The translations under genes were made by a program, and so were the position numbers. Below the pieces are notes generated by a model. The model was not told the DNA's origin and did not search any database. It saw only the letters and a program-made list of their open reading frames with translations. A stretch of 64,000 nt of DNA from Leptospira congkakensis (GTDB taxonomy: Bacteria > Spirochaetota > Leptospiria > Leptospirales > Leptospiraceae), in contig NZ_RQGQ01000016.1 of NCBI RefSeq assembly GCF_004770265.1, positions 186,001-250,000 on the forward strand. The letters run 5' to 3'. Shown one piece after another: positions 35,157 through 45,916 of this stretch. How positions within the stretch are numbered: position 1 is the first letter of the stretch; every line of letters starts with the position of its first letter.

Positions 35157-37962
35157 CCCAGTTACCGCCAAACTTACCTTGTGCGACAATGGGAACTTTT
35201 AACTTCATTGCAGATTCCATTTCTTCTTTTGCCATTTGGTAGAATTCCTTTTTTTCCTTTGGATCCACTTCAAATACAAGTTCATCATGGACTTGAAGGA
35301 GGAGTTTGGAACGGAAAGATTCTTTTTTGATTTTTTTATCAATCTGAATCATTGCCAGTTTGATCATATCCGCAGAAGTTCCTTGGATAGGTGAGTTTAT
35401 GGCCACACGTTTGGCACCTTCACTTGCCATTTTGTGTTTCGAGTGGATGTCGGGTAGGTAACGTCTGCGGCCCAGCAGTGTTTCCACATACCCATGTTCT
35501 TTGCAGAATTCCACAATTTCTTCCATATAAGTTTGAACACCTTTGTAGGTGGCAAAATACTTTTCGATAAATTCTTTTGCTTCTTTGCGGCTGATCCTTA
35601 AGTTATTAGAAAGACCAAAGGAAGTGACCCCATAAATGACAGAAAAGTTTACGACTTTTGCTTTGTTTCGCATATCAGGCGTTACTTTGTCTTCCGGAAT
35701 TCCAAAGATCCCAGCGGCCGTTCGTTTGTGAATATCGGCTCCCGATTTGTAAGCATCCATCATTTGTGGATCATTGGCAAAGTGAGCCATAATTCTTAGC
35801 TCAATTTGGCTATAGTCTAAAGAAAGAATTTCGTAACCTTTTTTGGCGATAAAACCCTTTCTGAGCAATCTTCCTTCTTCATCTTTTATCGGAATGTTTT
35901 GTAAGTTTGGATTTGTGGAGGATAACCTTCCCGTAGCCGCAATGGTTTGGTTGTAACTCGTATGGATACGTCCCGTTTTGGGATTGATGAGTGTCGGAAG
36001 AGTATCTGTGTAAGTGGATTTTAGTTTGGAAAATTTCCGGAGACCAAGTAAATCATCAATGATAGGATGAGTTCCTTGTAAAGATTCTAAAACCGAATGG
36101 TCTGTGGAATATCCTGTTTGTGTTTTTTTCTCTGCAGGTAATCTTAAATCTTCGAATAAAACAGTTTGGAGTTCTTTCGTTGAGTTAACGTTAAATGGTC
36201 TTCCTGCGTAAAAGTGAATGTTTTTTTCGTGTTCTTTGATTTTTGCGTCAAAGGTTTTGGAAAGAGATTCGAAATATCCTTTTTCTACAGCTATTCCTTC
36301 AAATTCCATATCAGCCAAAGTATGTAACACCGGCATTTCGATTTCATAAAAAAGTTTTTTGTGAATTCCTTCTTCCATTTTTGGCGCCAGGATATTGTGA
36401 AGTTGTAGGGTGATGTCTGCATCTTCGCAGGCATATTCAGAAACTTTTTCTGGATCAATATCGTAAAGATTTTGTTTTTTCTTTCCTGTTCCAACTAACT
36501 CGTCGTAAGTGATGGTTTTGTAATCCAAATAATCAACGGCCATATCATCCATATTATGGCGTCGTTCCCCTGGATTCAATAGATAGGAAGCAAGCATGGT
36601 ATCAAAATGAATTCCCGCTAATTCCACTCCGTAATTTCTTAACACTAAAAAATCGTATTTAATGTTTTGCCCAATTTTTTTCCACTTAGGATCGGTCAAC
36701 ATTGGTTTTAAAACGGCGAGCCCTTCTTCGGGAGAAGGGAGGAGGTGGCTATAGATGGACTCTGGATGAGAGAAAGCAACATAGTAGGCAACCCCAGGTT
36801 CTTGGGAGAAAGAAACTCCGAGTAATTCTGCAAGCATTGGATCTTGAGAAGTGGTTTCTGTATCCACGGAAATTGGTTTTTTAGAATCCAGTTTCCCAAC
36901 AATTTTTTTCAAATCATCTAAAGTTTGGATTCGTTTGTAATTCTTTTTAGCAATCGCAGAACCTTTGTTTGGTTTTTTATCGGTTTCTTCGTTTGCTTCA
37001 TCTTCTTTAGATTTTTTTTCTTTTTTGCCAGTGGATGGTTCGGCATTTTTATCTTTAGAATCTCCATCACTTGCGATCGGAATCCCTGCTTGTTTGGCAA
37101 GATCACGATGAAGGACATTGTATCCTTCGTCTTTGAAATATTGTACCTTGGCCGGATCATAATAATTTGGAATTTTTAAATCTGTTTTTTTAATATCGAG
37201 TTTGAGGTTGGTGACAATGGTCGCTAGTTTTCTAGATAAAAATGCATTTTCTTTGTCGGCGGCAAGTTTATCGATCAGAGATTTGTTTTTTACCTGGTCT
37301 AGTTTTTTGTAAATGGTTTCTAAATTTCCAAACTCTTGGATGAGTTTAGCGGCGCCTTTTTCTCCAATCCCTTTGACTCCAGGAATGTTGTCTGAAGCAT
37401 CACCTAACAGTGCCATGTAATCCGTGACCTGTTCTTTGGTAATTCCAATATTGGTTTCTACCCATTTGGGATCAATTTTTTCGAATTCGGAAACTCCTCG
37501 TTTCCCACGTAACATATGTATGTTTTTGTCTAAGACTTGGTATAAGTCTTTATCACTGGAAAGAATTACAATTTCTTCAAAATCTTTTGCAAATTTTTTA
37601 CATAAGGATCCAATGATATCATCAGCTTCGATTCCGTCGATTTTATACATAGGGAATTCTAAAGCTTTTAACATTTCATAGATTTTGTGGATCTGAGGTT
37701 TTAAATCCTCGGGCATTGGTTTTCTATGTGCTTTGTAGTCCTCATACAAATCGTTTCTTTCGAGTCTTGTGCCTGGATCAAAAGTAAAAGCAATATGAGA
37801 TACTTTTTCATCTTGGAGGAGTTTGAATAACATCCTCCAAAATCCAAAAACAGCACCACTTGGTAGTCCCGTTTTGGAATTGGTTAGGTTAGAAGCTGCA
37901 AATGCAAAATAAGCTCGGAAAGCTAAAGCATGGCCATCAATGATAAGAAGTCTTCCGCTCAT
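35143..37962 (-). CDS. polA: DNA polymerase I
   Basis: A 939-residue full-length enzyme. The 5'-3' exonuclease occupies about residues 1-290 (D-G-I-E-A-D-D, S-S-D-K-D-L, G-D-A-S-D-N-I-P-G). A Lys/Glu-rich linker (about 298-340) is longer than in E. coli. The 3'-5' proofreading domain appears active: D367 and E369 in S-V-D-T-E-T, then N-I-K-Y-D and Y-A-C-E-D-A-D. Polymerase motifs A (D-Y-S-Q-I-E-L-R), B (K-V-V-N-F-S-V-I-Y-G) and C (Q-V-H-D-E-L-V-F) are intact. It overlaps the glycosyltransferase gene upstream by ATGA. Confidence 0.97.
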   Translation of the reverse strand: MSGRLLIIDGHALAFRAYFAFAASNLTNSKTGLPSGAVFGFWRMLFKLLQDEKVSHIAFTFDPGTRLERNDLYEDYKAHRKPMPEDLKPQIHKIYEMLKALEFPMYKIDGIEADDIIGSLCKKFAKDFEEIVILSSDKDLYQVLDKNIHMLRGKRGVSEFEKIDPKWVETNIGITKEQVTDYMALLGDASDNIPGVKGIGEKGAAKLIQEFGNLETIYKKLDQVKNKSLIDKLAADKENAFLSRKLATIVTNLKLDIKKTDLKIPNYYDPAKVQYFKDEGYNVLHRDLAKQAGIPIASDGDSKDKNAEPSTGKKEKKSKEDEANEETDKKPNKGSAIAKKNYKRIQTLDDLKKIVGKLDSKKPISVDTETTSQDPMLAELLGVSFSQEPGVAYYVAFSHPESIYSHLLPSPEEGLAVLKPMLTDPKWKKIGQNIKYDFLVLRNYGVELAGIHFDTMLASYLLNPGERRHNMDDMAVDYLDYKTITYDELVGTGKKKQNLYDIDPEKVSEYACEDADITLQLHNILAPKMEEGIHKKLFYEIEMPVLHTLADMEFEGIAVEKGYFESLSKTFDAKIKEHEKNIHFYAGRPFNVNSTKELQTVLFEDLRLPAEKKTQTGYSTDHSVLESLQGTHPIIDDLLGLRKFSKLKSTYTDTLPTLINPKTGRIHTSYNQTIAATGRLSSTNPNLQNIPIKDEEGRLLRKGFIAKKGYEILSLDYSQIELRIMAHFANDPQMMDAYKSGADIHKRTAAGIFGIPEDKVTPDMRNKAKVVNFSVIYGVTSFGLSNNLRISRKEAKEFIEKYFATYKGVQTYMEEIVEFCKEHGYVETLLGRRRYLPDIHSKHKMASEGAKRVAINSPIQGTSADMIKLAMIQIDKKIKKESFRSKLLLQVHDELVFEVDPKEKKEFYQMAKEEMESAMKLKVPIVAQGKFGGNWDEAH

Positions 37963-39065
37963 GTTCCTTCTCCGTACAAAGCATCTCCTAAAAAGGAATA
38001 ATAGATTAGTTTTGTTTTTTCAACCGTTTTGGTAACAGAAAATCGTTTTACCGAAGTTTTGTTAAAGGTTCCGAACTTGGTTCTTAATTCTTCGGATCCA
38101 ACCAGTTTGTCTAAACCTTGAGCGATACTTTCAGAATCTCCCACCGAACAGACGTAAGCCCCTTCGTTATGGTCTAACATCTCACCTATCCCGCCACCAT
38201 TGGTGGCAACAATAGGAAGGCCTGAAGCCATTGCATCTAAAACAGAAGTTCCGAGCCCTTCTTCTTTGGATGTAAGTGTAAAAATGTTGAATAAGGAGAG
38301 TAGGGCCGGTATGTCCTTACGGTAACCGGTGAAAATGACTTTGTCTTTGATTCCTAATTGTTCGGCTTGGTTTTTGAGTTTGTTTTCTAATTTCCCATCA
38401 CCAACAATCATGAGTCGAAAATCAATGTTTGTTTTCATCTTTGAAATTGCATTCAATAAGGTTTCTTGGTCTTTATGATCGACTAGTGCTGCCACATTTC
38501 CGATCACGATACATTTTTTGGGAATGTGGAATTCTTCTCTTAGGTATTCGTGAGGTGCCGATTTCGAAAAACGTTTCAAATCAATTCCAGAATAAACAGT
38601 GATGATTTTTTCTGGAGCAATTTTACTCTCGATCATAACTTCTTTGATTTTTTGGGAAACGGGAAGATAATAATCGTTAGCTGAATGTTGGTATTTCCAT
38701 CTAGAGAAAAAACTTGATTTTGGTTTGAAGTCCACTCTGCGAGAAACAATTAATGGAATGTTTAGATGATTTCGTTTTGCAAGTAAAGCAAGTGTATGTG
38801 CGTGAGCCGTATGAGTTTGGATGAGTTTTACATTTCTGGAAATACAAAGAGAACGAATGTTTTTATAAGCTTTTCTGTCCCATTCCCCACGCATTTCAAT
38901 CGGAACAAATTCGTATCCATTCTCTTTACATTTTGTTTCTAAAGGGGAACCTGGTTGGCCTACAACCATCTGTGGAATTTTGAAAGTCGCAAGTCCTTGG
39001 ACTAAATAATAAAGCTGTTGTTCTCCACCACGCCATTCGCGGGAAGTGTTGATATGAAGGATCAA
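37959..39065 (-). CDS. Glycosyltransferase family 4
   Basis: A 368-residue GT-B glycosyltransferase. The N-terminal acceptor domain starts with W-R-G-G-E-Q-Q-L-Y-Y. The C-terminal nucleotide-sugar domain has V-G-D-G-K-L-E, V-I-F-T-G-Y-R-K-D-I-P and the E-x7-E region E-E-G-L-G-T-S-V-L-D-A-M-A-S-G. It probably builds cell-surface glycans. The start is TTG 39065, one base after the upstream stop; the stop overlaps the polA start. Confidence 0.9.
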   Translation of the reverse strand: MILHINTSREWRGGEQQLYYLVQGLATFKIPQMVVGQPGSPLETKCKENGYEFVPIEMRGEWDRKAYKNIRSLCISRNVKLIQTHTAHAHTLALLAKRNHLNIPLIVSRRVDFKPKSSFFSRWKYQHSANDYYLPVSQKIKEVMIESKIAPEKIITVYSGIDLKRFSKSAPHEYLREEFHIPKKCIVIGNVAALVDHKDQETLLNAISKMKTNIDFRLMIVGDGKLENKLKNQAEQLGIKDKVIFTGYRKDIPALLSLFNIFTLTSKEEGLGTSVLDAMASGLPIVATNGGGIGEMLDHNEGAYVCSVGDSESIAQGLDKLVGSEELRTKFGTFNKTSVKRFSVTKTVEKTKLIYYSFLGDALYGEGT

Positions 39066-39066
39066 A

Positions 39067-39609
39067 TTATAAGTGTTTGGAACGGTCGTATTCGAGAGCG
39101 ATGATGGAACCCATAACTTTGAACCCCGCCGGTGCTTCGTCTACCATTCCTTCTCCGTGAAACATTACTTTAACGGAGTCCATCATGGCATTGATAATTT
39201 TCAATCCTTTTCCCATGTTCTTATGTTTTTGGCCTGAGCCATTATAAGGAAGGGTATCCGGTTTTTTACTTTGGTGATTTTTGATATGATCGAGGAAGGT
39301 GCTAAAACATTGGGATTGATTGGATCTGAGAAGTTCTTTGTCCGTATCTGGTAGAGAACTTTCTTCGGATAAACCTGATCCATAATCCAAAATATAAAGT
39401 GTGAATTTTGAGGAATCAATCCTCCACCGACAGATAATGGTCTCATCACAGTGACAGGAAACGTTTGCAGAGACGGCATTTGTCAATGCTTCATCAGCAG
39501 CCAGTTCAATATGCATGATATTGTCAGAACTAAATCCGTTGTCTTCCAGAGTCCGTTTGAGTTCTTTTCTGAAATGTTTGACAGACGACATATCGGGAGG
39601 CAGGAACAT
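39067..39609 (-). CDS. RsbW-like anti-sigma/ATP-binding (HATPase_c_2) protein
   Basis: About 180 residues with the GHKL ATPase motifs of anti-sigma kinases: N-box I-E-L-A-A-D-E-A-L-T-N-A-V, G1 D-Y-G-S-G and G2 N-M-G-K-G-L-K-I-I-N. Such proteins bind sigma factors or phosphorylate anti-sigma antagonists. A 30-residue insertion rich in polar residues sits between G1 and G2. The frame extends to a TTG at 39669, but ATG 39609 gives the typical start M-F-L-P-P-D. It lies between gltX and the glycosyltransferase gene; no antagonist gene is beside it. Confidence 0.82.
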   Translation of the reverse strand: MFLPPDMSSVKHFRKELKRTLEDNGFSSDNIMHIELAADEALTNAVSANVSCHCDETIICRWRIDSSKFTLYILDYGSGLSEESSLPDTDKELLRSNQSQCFSTFLDHIKNHQSKKPDTLPYNGSGQKHKNMGKGLKIINAMMDSVKVMFHGEGMVDEAPAGFKVMGSIIALEYDRSKHL

Positions 39610-39766
39610 CGCATACGACCCTGCAGAGGGACATAATAGATACGGTAAAACTTCAGATGATGCTGTCAACGGTCGCCTTGTCCCCCTCTATACTCATATT
39701 ACACGAAGCAGAGGGAGAAAAAAAGTCAAAAATCCCAGAATCGGCAAGGCCTAGGGAAAAAATTTC

Positions 39767-41317
39767 CTAAACTGCGATATTTAGAGCCTTTGCGAGCTGT
39801 TCCATCCGTTTGACAAGCTTCTCTTGGCCGAGAAGGCTAAAGAGGATGGGTAACTCAAGACCATGGGATTTTCCCGTAGTGATGGCTCGAATCGGCATAA
39901 AAAGTGTTCTTCCTTTTTCACCAGTGGATTCGCCAGCCTTCGCCATTGCTTCTTTGTAAGCATCGGGAGTTTCCAATTTCTCTGATTTCACATTTTGGTA
40001 AAAAGCCGATACGACCGCTTTTCCGTTCCCTTCCAAAACAAGTTGTTTGGCTTCGTCATTTTCAAACTGGAGATTTTCTAAAAAGAATTCTTCTATATAC
40101 GGTGGGGCTTGGATGAGTCTGTCCAAATACACACGTACGGAATCTAAAATCGAGAGGAGTTGTGGGTTCGTCCCTTTTTTATATTCTTCTGGAATTTGAC
40201 AGTCTTTTAGAAATGGTTCGAGTTCCTTTCCTAAGGTTTCAATTTTTACATCGCGAATGTATTTATTCGACATCCAGTTGAGTTTTGATTTTGGATTTAA
40301 ATATTCTGCAAGTCCAAGTAAAGATAACTTATTAAAATCAACAGTTTCCTTTTCTTCTTCTTTCAGCTTTTTGAATACATCAAAGGTAGCAGGAGATTTA
40401 GAGCAGCGTTCCACATCAAAGACGGAACAAAGTTCTTCGTCACTCATGTATTCTTTACCATCAGGAGAAGTCCATCCAAGTAATGCCATATAATTACGCA
40501 TGGTATCACTGGAGTAACCTAAATCACGGAATGCAAGAACCGATGTTGCACCAGCACGTTTGGAAAGTTTTTTCCCATCCGTTCCCACAATTTCACTGGC
40601 ATGAGCAAATCTTGGGAGTGGAAATCCAAAAGCTTCAAAAATTAAAATTTGGCGAGGGGTGTTAGAAAGATGACCCACTCCCCGAATCACATGTGTGATT
40701 TTCATCAGAGCATCATCGATCACCACAGCATAGTTATACGAAGGAAATCCATCGGACTTCACAATGATAAAGTCACCAATGAGTTTGGATTCGAACTTTA
40801 CCTTTCCTTGGATCATATCATCCACGATCACAATTTTATTTGGAGTTTTGAATCTTACAGTAAAGGGAATTTTTTTCTCAATTTGGGATTGGATTTCTCC
40901 ATCAGTTAGATCCGAACATTTTCCATCATAGATGTAAGGAATTCCCATGGCGTCGGCTTGTTTTTTTTTGCCTTCGAGTTCTTCTGCGGAACAAAAACAA
41001 CGATACGCTTTTTTTTCAGAAATGAGTTTGTCAGTGTATTCTTTGTAAATATGAATTCTTTCGGACTGAGTGTACGGGCCGTTCGGGCCACCCACTCCTG
41101 GACCTTCGTCCCATTCCATTCCCAGCCACTTTAGAGATTCTAAAATGATTTTGAAAGATGCTTCTGTGGAACGGTCTTGGTCTGTGTCTTCGATACGAAG
41201 TAAAAATTTTCCCTTTTTGGCCTTAGCATATAGATAATTAAATAATGCGGTTCTTGCTCCTCCTACATGGAGAAATCCAGATGGGGATGGTGCAAAACGA
41301 GTGCGAACTTCTGTCAT
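39767..41317 (-). CDS. gltX: Glutamyl-tRNA synthetase
   Basis: A 516-residue class I synthetase. The HIGH motif appears as P-S-G-F-L-H-V-G-G near the N-terminus and KMSKS as K-K-L-S-K-R near residue 255. [10 protein letters not shown] is the family's tRNA/ATP contact segment. The C-terminal anticodon-binding part is present. The ATG overlaps the stop of an unknown gene upstream by four bases. It charges tRNA-Glu (and perhaps tRNA-Gln, if the transamidation route is used). Confidence 0.96.
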   Translation of the reverse strand: MTEVRTRFAPSPSGFLHVGGARTALFNYLYAKAKKGKFLLRIEDTDQDRSTEASFKIILESLKWLGMEWDEGPGVGGPNGPYTQSERIHIYKEYTDKLISEKKAYRCFCSAEELEGKKKQADAMGIPYIYDGKCSDLTDGEIQSQIEKKIPFTVRFKTPNKIVIVDDMIQGKVKFESKLIGDFIIVKSDGFPSYNYAVVIDDALMKITHVIRGVGHLSNTPRQILIFEAFGFPLPRFAHASEIVGTDGKKLSKRAGATSVLAFRDLGYSSDTMRNYMALLGWTSPDGKEYMSDEELCSVFDVERCSKSPATFDVFKKLKEEEKETVDFNKLSLLGLAEYLNPKSKLNWMSNKYIRDVKIETLGKELEPFLKDCQIPEEYKKGTNPQLLSILDSVRVYLDRLIQAPPYIEEFFLENLQFENDEAKQLVLEGNGKAVVSAFYQNVKSEKLETPDAYKEAMAKAGESTGEKGRTLFMPIRAITTGKSHGLELPILFSLLGQEKLVKRMEQLAKALNIAV

Positions 41318-42186
41318 TTCATTTCCTCTTTGAGTAAAAAGTCTCCGATCCGCTTATAACCAAATGGTTCCTTTGTTTTAGAAGTAAGTCCATTTGTGTA
41401 TGGCGGAACAAAGAAAATTTGTGTATTATTTTCTTTATAGATAAGTTTGAAGAATAGTTTGTCGGTTTCTGTTTGATTCCATTCATAACGAAGTTGTAAG
41501 TAATCGTAATGATTTGAAACATGTTCCGACCGGATTGTATTATTTTCTTGTTTTGTAAAAACAGTGGAAGAGGAAAAAAATTCCATACTTCCCAAACTAT
41601 GTGACCAACGACTATCACCACCAAGTTTGGAACGAATCCCTTCTTCGATGAGAAGTCCTGTATCACCACCTAATTCAAATATATCAAACTCTTCGATTTC
41701 TGTTTTGTTCTCTGTGTTGTTTGATTTGTTTTCAAGTAGGTTTGAAAGTGAGGAACCTTTTGTTTCTGAAAAAAATGATTCCGTATAAACAAAGAAAATT
41801 CTTTTTTCGGACTCTTCTTTTTTAAACTTTCCTATCTTTCTGTTCCAAATGATTTTATAAGATTCAAATGGTTCGTTTCCAAACTCTTGTTTTGCTTTTG
41901 ATAAAAAATTACCATCATAAGCAAGGAAACTAAACTCGATTTTCTCTGCATATCCGGTCGATTTCCCTGGTTCCCATTCGATGAATCGGAAGTGGGAAGA
42001 ACCTTCTCTGAAGAATGTTTGATTCATTTTTCTTGGAGATTTTAGGTAGAGAACGGATGCGGGAATTTCTGAAATTGGCTCTCTGATGATGAGTGATTTC
42101 AGGTTCTGGCAGTTGGATCCAGAAAAAAAAATCAAGGTACATAAAAGCCAATAGAATCGGGAGTATACTTGAGTTTCTGGGGACAT
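41314..42186 (-). CDS. Probable lipoprotein of unknown function upstream of gltX
   Basis: A 290-residue protein. The hydrophobic segment about residues 10-24 ends in S-G-S-N-C, a possible relaxed lipobox. The mature part is rich in Asn, Lys, Glu and aromatic residues, with a low-complexity N/T/K stretch near 150-160. It probably faces the periplasm. It is the first gene of the gltX transcript (ATGA overlap) and is divergent from the topoisomerase A gene, sharing a 65-base promoter gap. No family recognised. Confidence 0.68.
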   Translation of the reverse strand: MSPETQVYSRFYWLLCTLIFFSGSNCQNLKSLIIREPISEIPASVLYLKSPRKMNQTFFREGSSHFRFIEWEPGKSTGYAEKIEFSFLAYDGNFLSKAKQEFGNEPFESYKIIWNRKIGKFKKEESEKRIFFVYTESFFSETKGSSLSNLLENKSNNTENKTEIEEFDIFELGGDTGLLIEEGIRSKLGGDSRWSHSLGSMEFFSSSTVFTKQENNTIRSEHVSNHYDYLQLRYEWNQTETDKLFFKLIYKENNTQIFFVPPYTNGLTSKTKEPFGYKRIGDFLLKEEMK

Positions 42187-42251
42187 AGACCGGTGCGTAT
42201 CGCCAGTCTAAAAAGGGAAAACCGCTTGACAAGTCAATTCACCCCATCCCT

Positions 42252-43637
42252 GTGTCATTGGAACCCATGAAGAACGAAGAACAGTATCCAAAACGCCCCT
42301 TTGAAGACCAAGTGAATGATGACCAAAGGAAATACTCTCGCTACGTATGCGATTCGAGAGCCATTCCGCAAGAAATTGATGGTCTAAAGCCTGTTCAACG
42401 AAGGATTTTATGGGCGATGTGGAACTCTGATGCCCGTAACCGCCACACAAAAACAGTAAAAGTTGCCGGTCTTGCTATGGGATACCATCCGCACGGGGAT
42501 CGTTCCATCCAAGATGCCCTTTCGCAAATGGCACAAGACTTTGCATTTGCAAATAACTATCCTTTGGTACATGGGGAAGGAACCTTCGGAGACGTTTTGG
42601 ACCCGAATGCGATTGCTTCTCCCCGTTATACGGAAGTCAAACTCTCCGACTTTGCTAAGGATTTAGGATTCTTCGAAAGCCTACCGGACATCGATTATGT
42701 CAAAAACTATGATGAAACCGAAGATGAACCCATTCATTTTGTAGGAAAAGTTCCAGTTGTACTCTTAAATAACATCCAAGGAATTGCAACGGGATTTCGT
42801 TGTTTCATTCCAGCCCACAAACTCAGTGATGTGATCGAGTCCCAAGTTACTTATCTAAAAACAGGAAAACCGAAAAAAATCACTCCATGGTACAAAGGGT
42901 ACGGTGGGGAAGTGAAGTTGTCCAAAAATGACAACGGCAATACTGTGATGTCGACTACTTTTGGATTCAAAAAAGAAGATGGAAAGTTGTTCCTTGTTGA
43001 CTCTCCAATGAACTGGAACCGCGAAAAGGTAGTAAACTATCTAGATGATTTGATTGAGAAAAAAGACAATTGGTTGAAAGACTACATAGATCATTCCAGC
43101 CAAACTTTCAAAATCGAACTTGTTGCTAAAAAAGGGGAAGAACCTTCTGAAAAAGAAGTCAAAGAATTGTTTTCCAAAGAGAACAATGAAGTTCTAACCA
43201 TCAACGTCATCACTCACGAAGGAAAACTTCGTAACTTCACTCCTGAAGAAATCATCAAACGATTCTGTGATTTTAGAAAAACACATCTCATCCGTCGTTT
43301 CAAACGATTGGCGGGACTCGAAAAAGAAAAGATCGATCGTAACTCAGAACTCATTCGATTCATTAAAGAAAAATGGAACGAAAAAGTAACAGGGATTAAA
43401 TCCAAAAAAGAATTTGAAGACAAATTGAAAGCAGCCAAGTTCGTTTATTTCGAATGGTTGAGTTCTATTCCCGTCTATAGAATGACTTTAGAAGAAGTTC
43501 GTAAATGTGAAGATGCGATTGTAGAAGCAAAAACTAAATACACCGAATACACATCATTACAAAAAGACGATAAAAAACTCACCGGTTTTATGACCGATGA
43601 ACTTGATGAACTAAAGAAAAAATGGGATCCGAAATAG
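42252..43637 (+). CDS. parC: Type IIA topoisomerase subunit A (ParC-like), short form without C-terminal domain
   Basis: A 461-residue DNA-cleavage subunit. [14 protein letters not shown] and G-Y-H-P-H-G-D are the standard winged-helix motifs, and the DNA-linking tyrosine is Y126 in S-P-R-Y-T-E. Ordinary ParC or GyrA is about 750-850 residues; here the protein ends after the coiled-coil region, so the C-terminal beta-pinwheel is missing. Phage T4 gp52 has a similar short form. The partner subunit gene follows after six bases. Together they would relax or decatenate DNA. Confidence 0.9.
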   Translation: MSLEPMKNEEQYPKRPFEDQVNDDQRKYSRYVCDSRAIPQEIDGLKPVQRRILWAMWNSDARNRHTKTVKVAGLAMGYHPHGDRSIQDALSQMAQDFAFANNYPLVHGEGTFGDVLDPNAIASPRYTEVKLSDFAKDLGFFESLPDIDYVKNYDETEDEPIHFVGKVPVVLLNNIQGIATGFRCFIPAHKLSDVIESQVTYLKTGKPKKITPWYKGYGGEVKLSKNDNGNTVMSTTFGFKKEDGKLFLVDSPMNWNREKVVNYLDDLIEKKDNWLKDYIDHSSQTFKIELVAKKGEEPSEKEVKELFSKENNEVLTINVITHEGKLRNFTPEEIIKRFCDFRKTHLIRRFKRLAGLEKEKIDRNSELIRFIKEKWNEKVTGIKSKKEFEDKLKAAKFVYFEWLSSIPVYRMTLEEVRKCEDAIVEAKTKYTEYTSLQKDDKKLTGFMTDELDELKKKWDPK

Positions 43638-43643
43638 TTTAAT

Positions 43644-45770
43644 ATGGCTCAAAAAACTGAAAAAACCTCAGGAAATTCGCGAAATTTTAAGAAATTATCT
43701 CACGTAGAACACGTGCGGATGCGGACAGGGATGTGGCTTGGCCAAAACTCATTGTCTACATTTGAACAACATTTTTTTACAAAAAATAACGCGGGAACGT
43801 ACGAAGTGTCCCACGAAGAACTCTCTGACATTCCGGCTAAAATCAAATGTTTAGATGAAGCTTGTATGAACTGTGTGGATGAGTATCGTAAAAACTTAAA
43901 CGACAAATCCATCCCAGAAAAAGACAAGATGAACAAACTCATCATCCAATTGTCAACCGATCGCAAACGAGTTACCATCCAAGACAATGGTCGTGGAATT
44001 CCTGCAGACAATGCGGAAGGTGTTTACCTGCATTTGATGTATGGGGAAAACTTTGATGATATTGCGAAGGAAGATCATGTCGCCGGACAAAACGGTGTGG
44101 GGATCTCTCTTGTAAGAATGGTTTCTTCTTTTTTCAGAGTGAAAACCATCAATGGTGGAAAAGCTTATAAGAAGATGTTTAGCATTCATGATGATGCTAA
44201 AAAAGTCATTCGTAGTTTCAAACTTCCTAAAGAAGATATGGAAAGAGTGTTTTTGTATTTTGATGAACACGGAACTTTTGCAGATTGTCCTCTTCTTTCC
44301 GCAGACCAAATCAAACAACTAAAAGCACCTTGTGACAAAACAGGGATGACCGCTGTTGTTGAAACTGCTAAAAAAGAAGACCATGGAACTACTGTAGAGT
44401 TTGAATTAAATCCTGCTTATTTTAATAACCTAGATACTACTTTTAACATTAATTTGGTGAAGCAGTATCTCCAAGACATCGCCATGTCGAATCCAGGTCT
44501 CGAAGTTGTATTCATTCACAAAACGGGAAAGGAAAAGTACAAATTCAAAAAGGGATTTGATGAAATTTTTAGTAACTCTGAGATGGTTTACTATAAATTA
44601 GATTATGCAGATAAAACTTCTGCTTCTCAAATCCATATGGAAACTTATGTGGTTTTGGGCCAAAACAAAAACCTAACATGGGTAAACTCGATTTTTTGCC
44701 CACAGGGTGGATCTGCCATCGAGTATTTGGAAAACAGACTTTGTGACGAGGTTCGTAAAAAATCTCAAATTGTCAGTTTAGAAAAGAAACTAAACACACA
44801 ATGTACACGTAACGATGTTAGAAGTTGTTTCCATATGTATGTGAACCTTCGCATCCTCAATCCACGTTTTAAATCCCAAGATAAGTCTTATCTCATCAAT
44901 GATTTGAATGAGGACATCCGAAAGTCACTGGACAAACATTTGGACAAACTTTTAAAGAAAACAGGCCTCATCGAAGAAATTAAGATGGTGATGGAGCGTA
45001 GAACCCAGCTAAAACAGCTCGAGGACGCGCAGAAAGGCCTCCGTAAGGCGTCTCGGAACAATATCCCTAAGCTGATGCCTCCAACGGGCAAACCAAACGA
45101 TCCAGGCCGAATTCTATTTGTGGCGGAAGGGGACTCGGCGATTGCAGGTTTACGTCCGGCAAGAAATCCAAAGTTACATGGGCTTTTCCCATTACGTGGT
45201 AAACCTCTTAACTGTAAAGGGATGTCACTCGCTAAGGCAATGCAAAACGAAGAGATGAAAAACATTGTCGCTATTGTGGGTCTACCTCTTGACCAAAAAG
45301 TTAAGTCCATTGATGAATTGCATTACGATCGAATCAGTATCATGACAGATGCGGATTTTGATGGATATGCAATCCGTTCACTCATGTTGTCCTTTTTCTA
45401 TGAATATTGGCCTGAACTTTTTGATTTAGGTTTTATCAATATCTCCGCAGCACCACTTTATGAAGTGGATGTGAAGTGGAAAGATGCAAAAAAAGAAACT
45501 GCATTCTGTATCGATGATACCGACTATGATAAGTTAGTTGCCAAAGTAAATAAACAAGGTGGAGAGATCACTCGTAAAAAACGAAACAAGGGACTTGGAG
45601 AAACTGGTAAAGAGGCAATGAAATATGCCGTCGATCATTGTATGACCACCATCACTGTGGGAAACAAAAAAACTGCCAAAAATACCCAAGACCTTTGGTT
45701 CCACAAAGACTATGCAGAAAAACGCCGCGAAGCAATTTCTGAATACTCAATGAGTGTGATCGAAGACTAA
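43644..45770 (+). CDS. parE: Type IIA topoisomerase subunit B (ParE-like), divergent
   Basis: A 708-residue ATPase/TOPRIM subunit. The ATPase motifs are C-V-D-E (E80), D-N-G-R-G-I-P (114-120) and G-Q-N-G-V-G (148-153); TOPRIM residues are E495 in A-E-G-D-S-A and D569/D571/D573 in [15 protein letters not shown] is the C-terminal contact. In place of the usual bacterial L-H-A-G-G-K-F it has L-M-Y-G-E-N-F-D-D, and N-S-I-F-C-P-Q-G-G replaces the N-T-x-E-G-G segment; both are closer in form to eukaryotic or phage enzymes. Chromosome decatenation is the likely role. Confidence 0.88.
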   Translation: MAQKTEKTSGNSRNFKKLSHVEHVRMRTGMWLGQNSLSTFEQHFFTKNNAGTYEVSHEELSDIPAKIKCLDEACMNCVDEYRKNLNDKSIPEKDKMNKLIIQLSTDRKRVTIQDNGRGIPADNAEGVYLHLMYGENFDDIAKEDHVAGQNGVGISLVRMVSSFFRVKTINGGKAYKKMFSIHDDAKKVIRSFKLPKEDMERVFLYFDEHGTFADCPLLSADQIKQLKAPCDKTGMTAVVETAKKEDHGTTVEFELNPAYFNNLDTTFNINLVKQYLQDIAMSNPGLEVVFIHKTGKEKYKFKKGFDEIFSNSEMVYYKLDYADKTSASQIHMETYVVLGQNKNLTWVNSIFCPQGGSAIEYLENRLCDEVRKKSQIVSLEKKLNTQCTRNDVRSCFHMYVNLRILNPRFKSQDKSYLINDLNEDIRKSLDKHLDKLLKKTGLIEEIKMVMERRTQLKQLEDAQKGLRKASRNNIPKLMPPTGKPNDPGRILFVAEGDSAIAGLRPARNPKLHGLFPLRGKPLNCKGMSLAKAMQNEEMKNIVAIVGLPLDQKVKSIDELHYDRISIMTDADFDGYAIRSLMLSFFYEYWPELFDLGFINISAAPLYEVDVKWKDAKKETAFCIDDTDYDKLVAKVNKQGGEITRKKRNKGLGETGKEAMKYAVDHCMTTITVGNKKTAKNTQDLWFHKDYAEKRREAISEYSMSVIED

Positions 45771-45838
45771 AGTTTTTATTCAAAAATTCATTCGGAGTTA
45801 GATGCCGAATGTTATTGATTCTATTTTGAATAGCATTC

Positions 45839-45875
45839 ACTCCTCATTCCGTAGGTTTGAGGAGTTTCTTATTTT
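45839..45875 (+). terminator. Rho-independent terminator after the topoisomerase operon
   Basis: ACTCCTCA (45839-45846) pairs with TGAGGAGT (45858-45865) across an 11-base loop, followed by TTCTTATTTT. A second imperfect hairpin (GAATG at 45808-45812 with CATTC at 45834-45838) lies just before it. Confidence 0.75.
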
Positions 45876-45916
45876 ATGGGGTTGCGGTAGATGTATGATT
45901 TTATTTTTTAAGGGGA

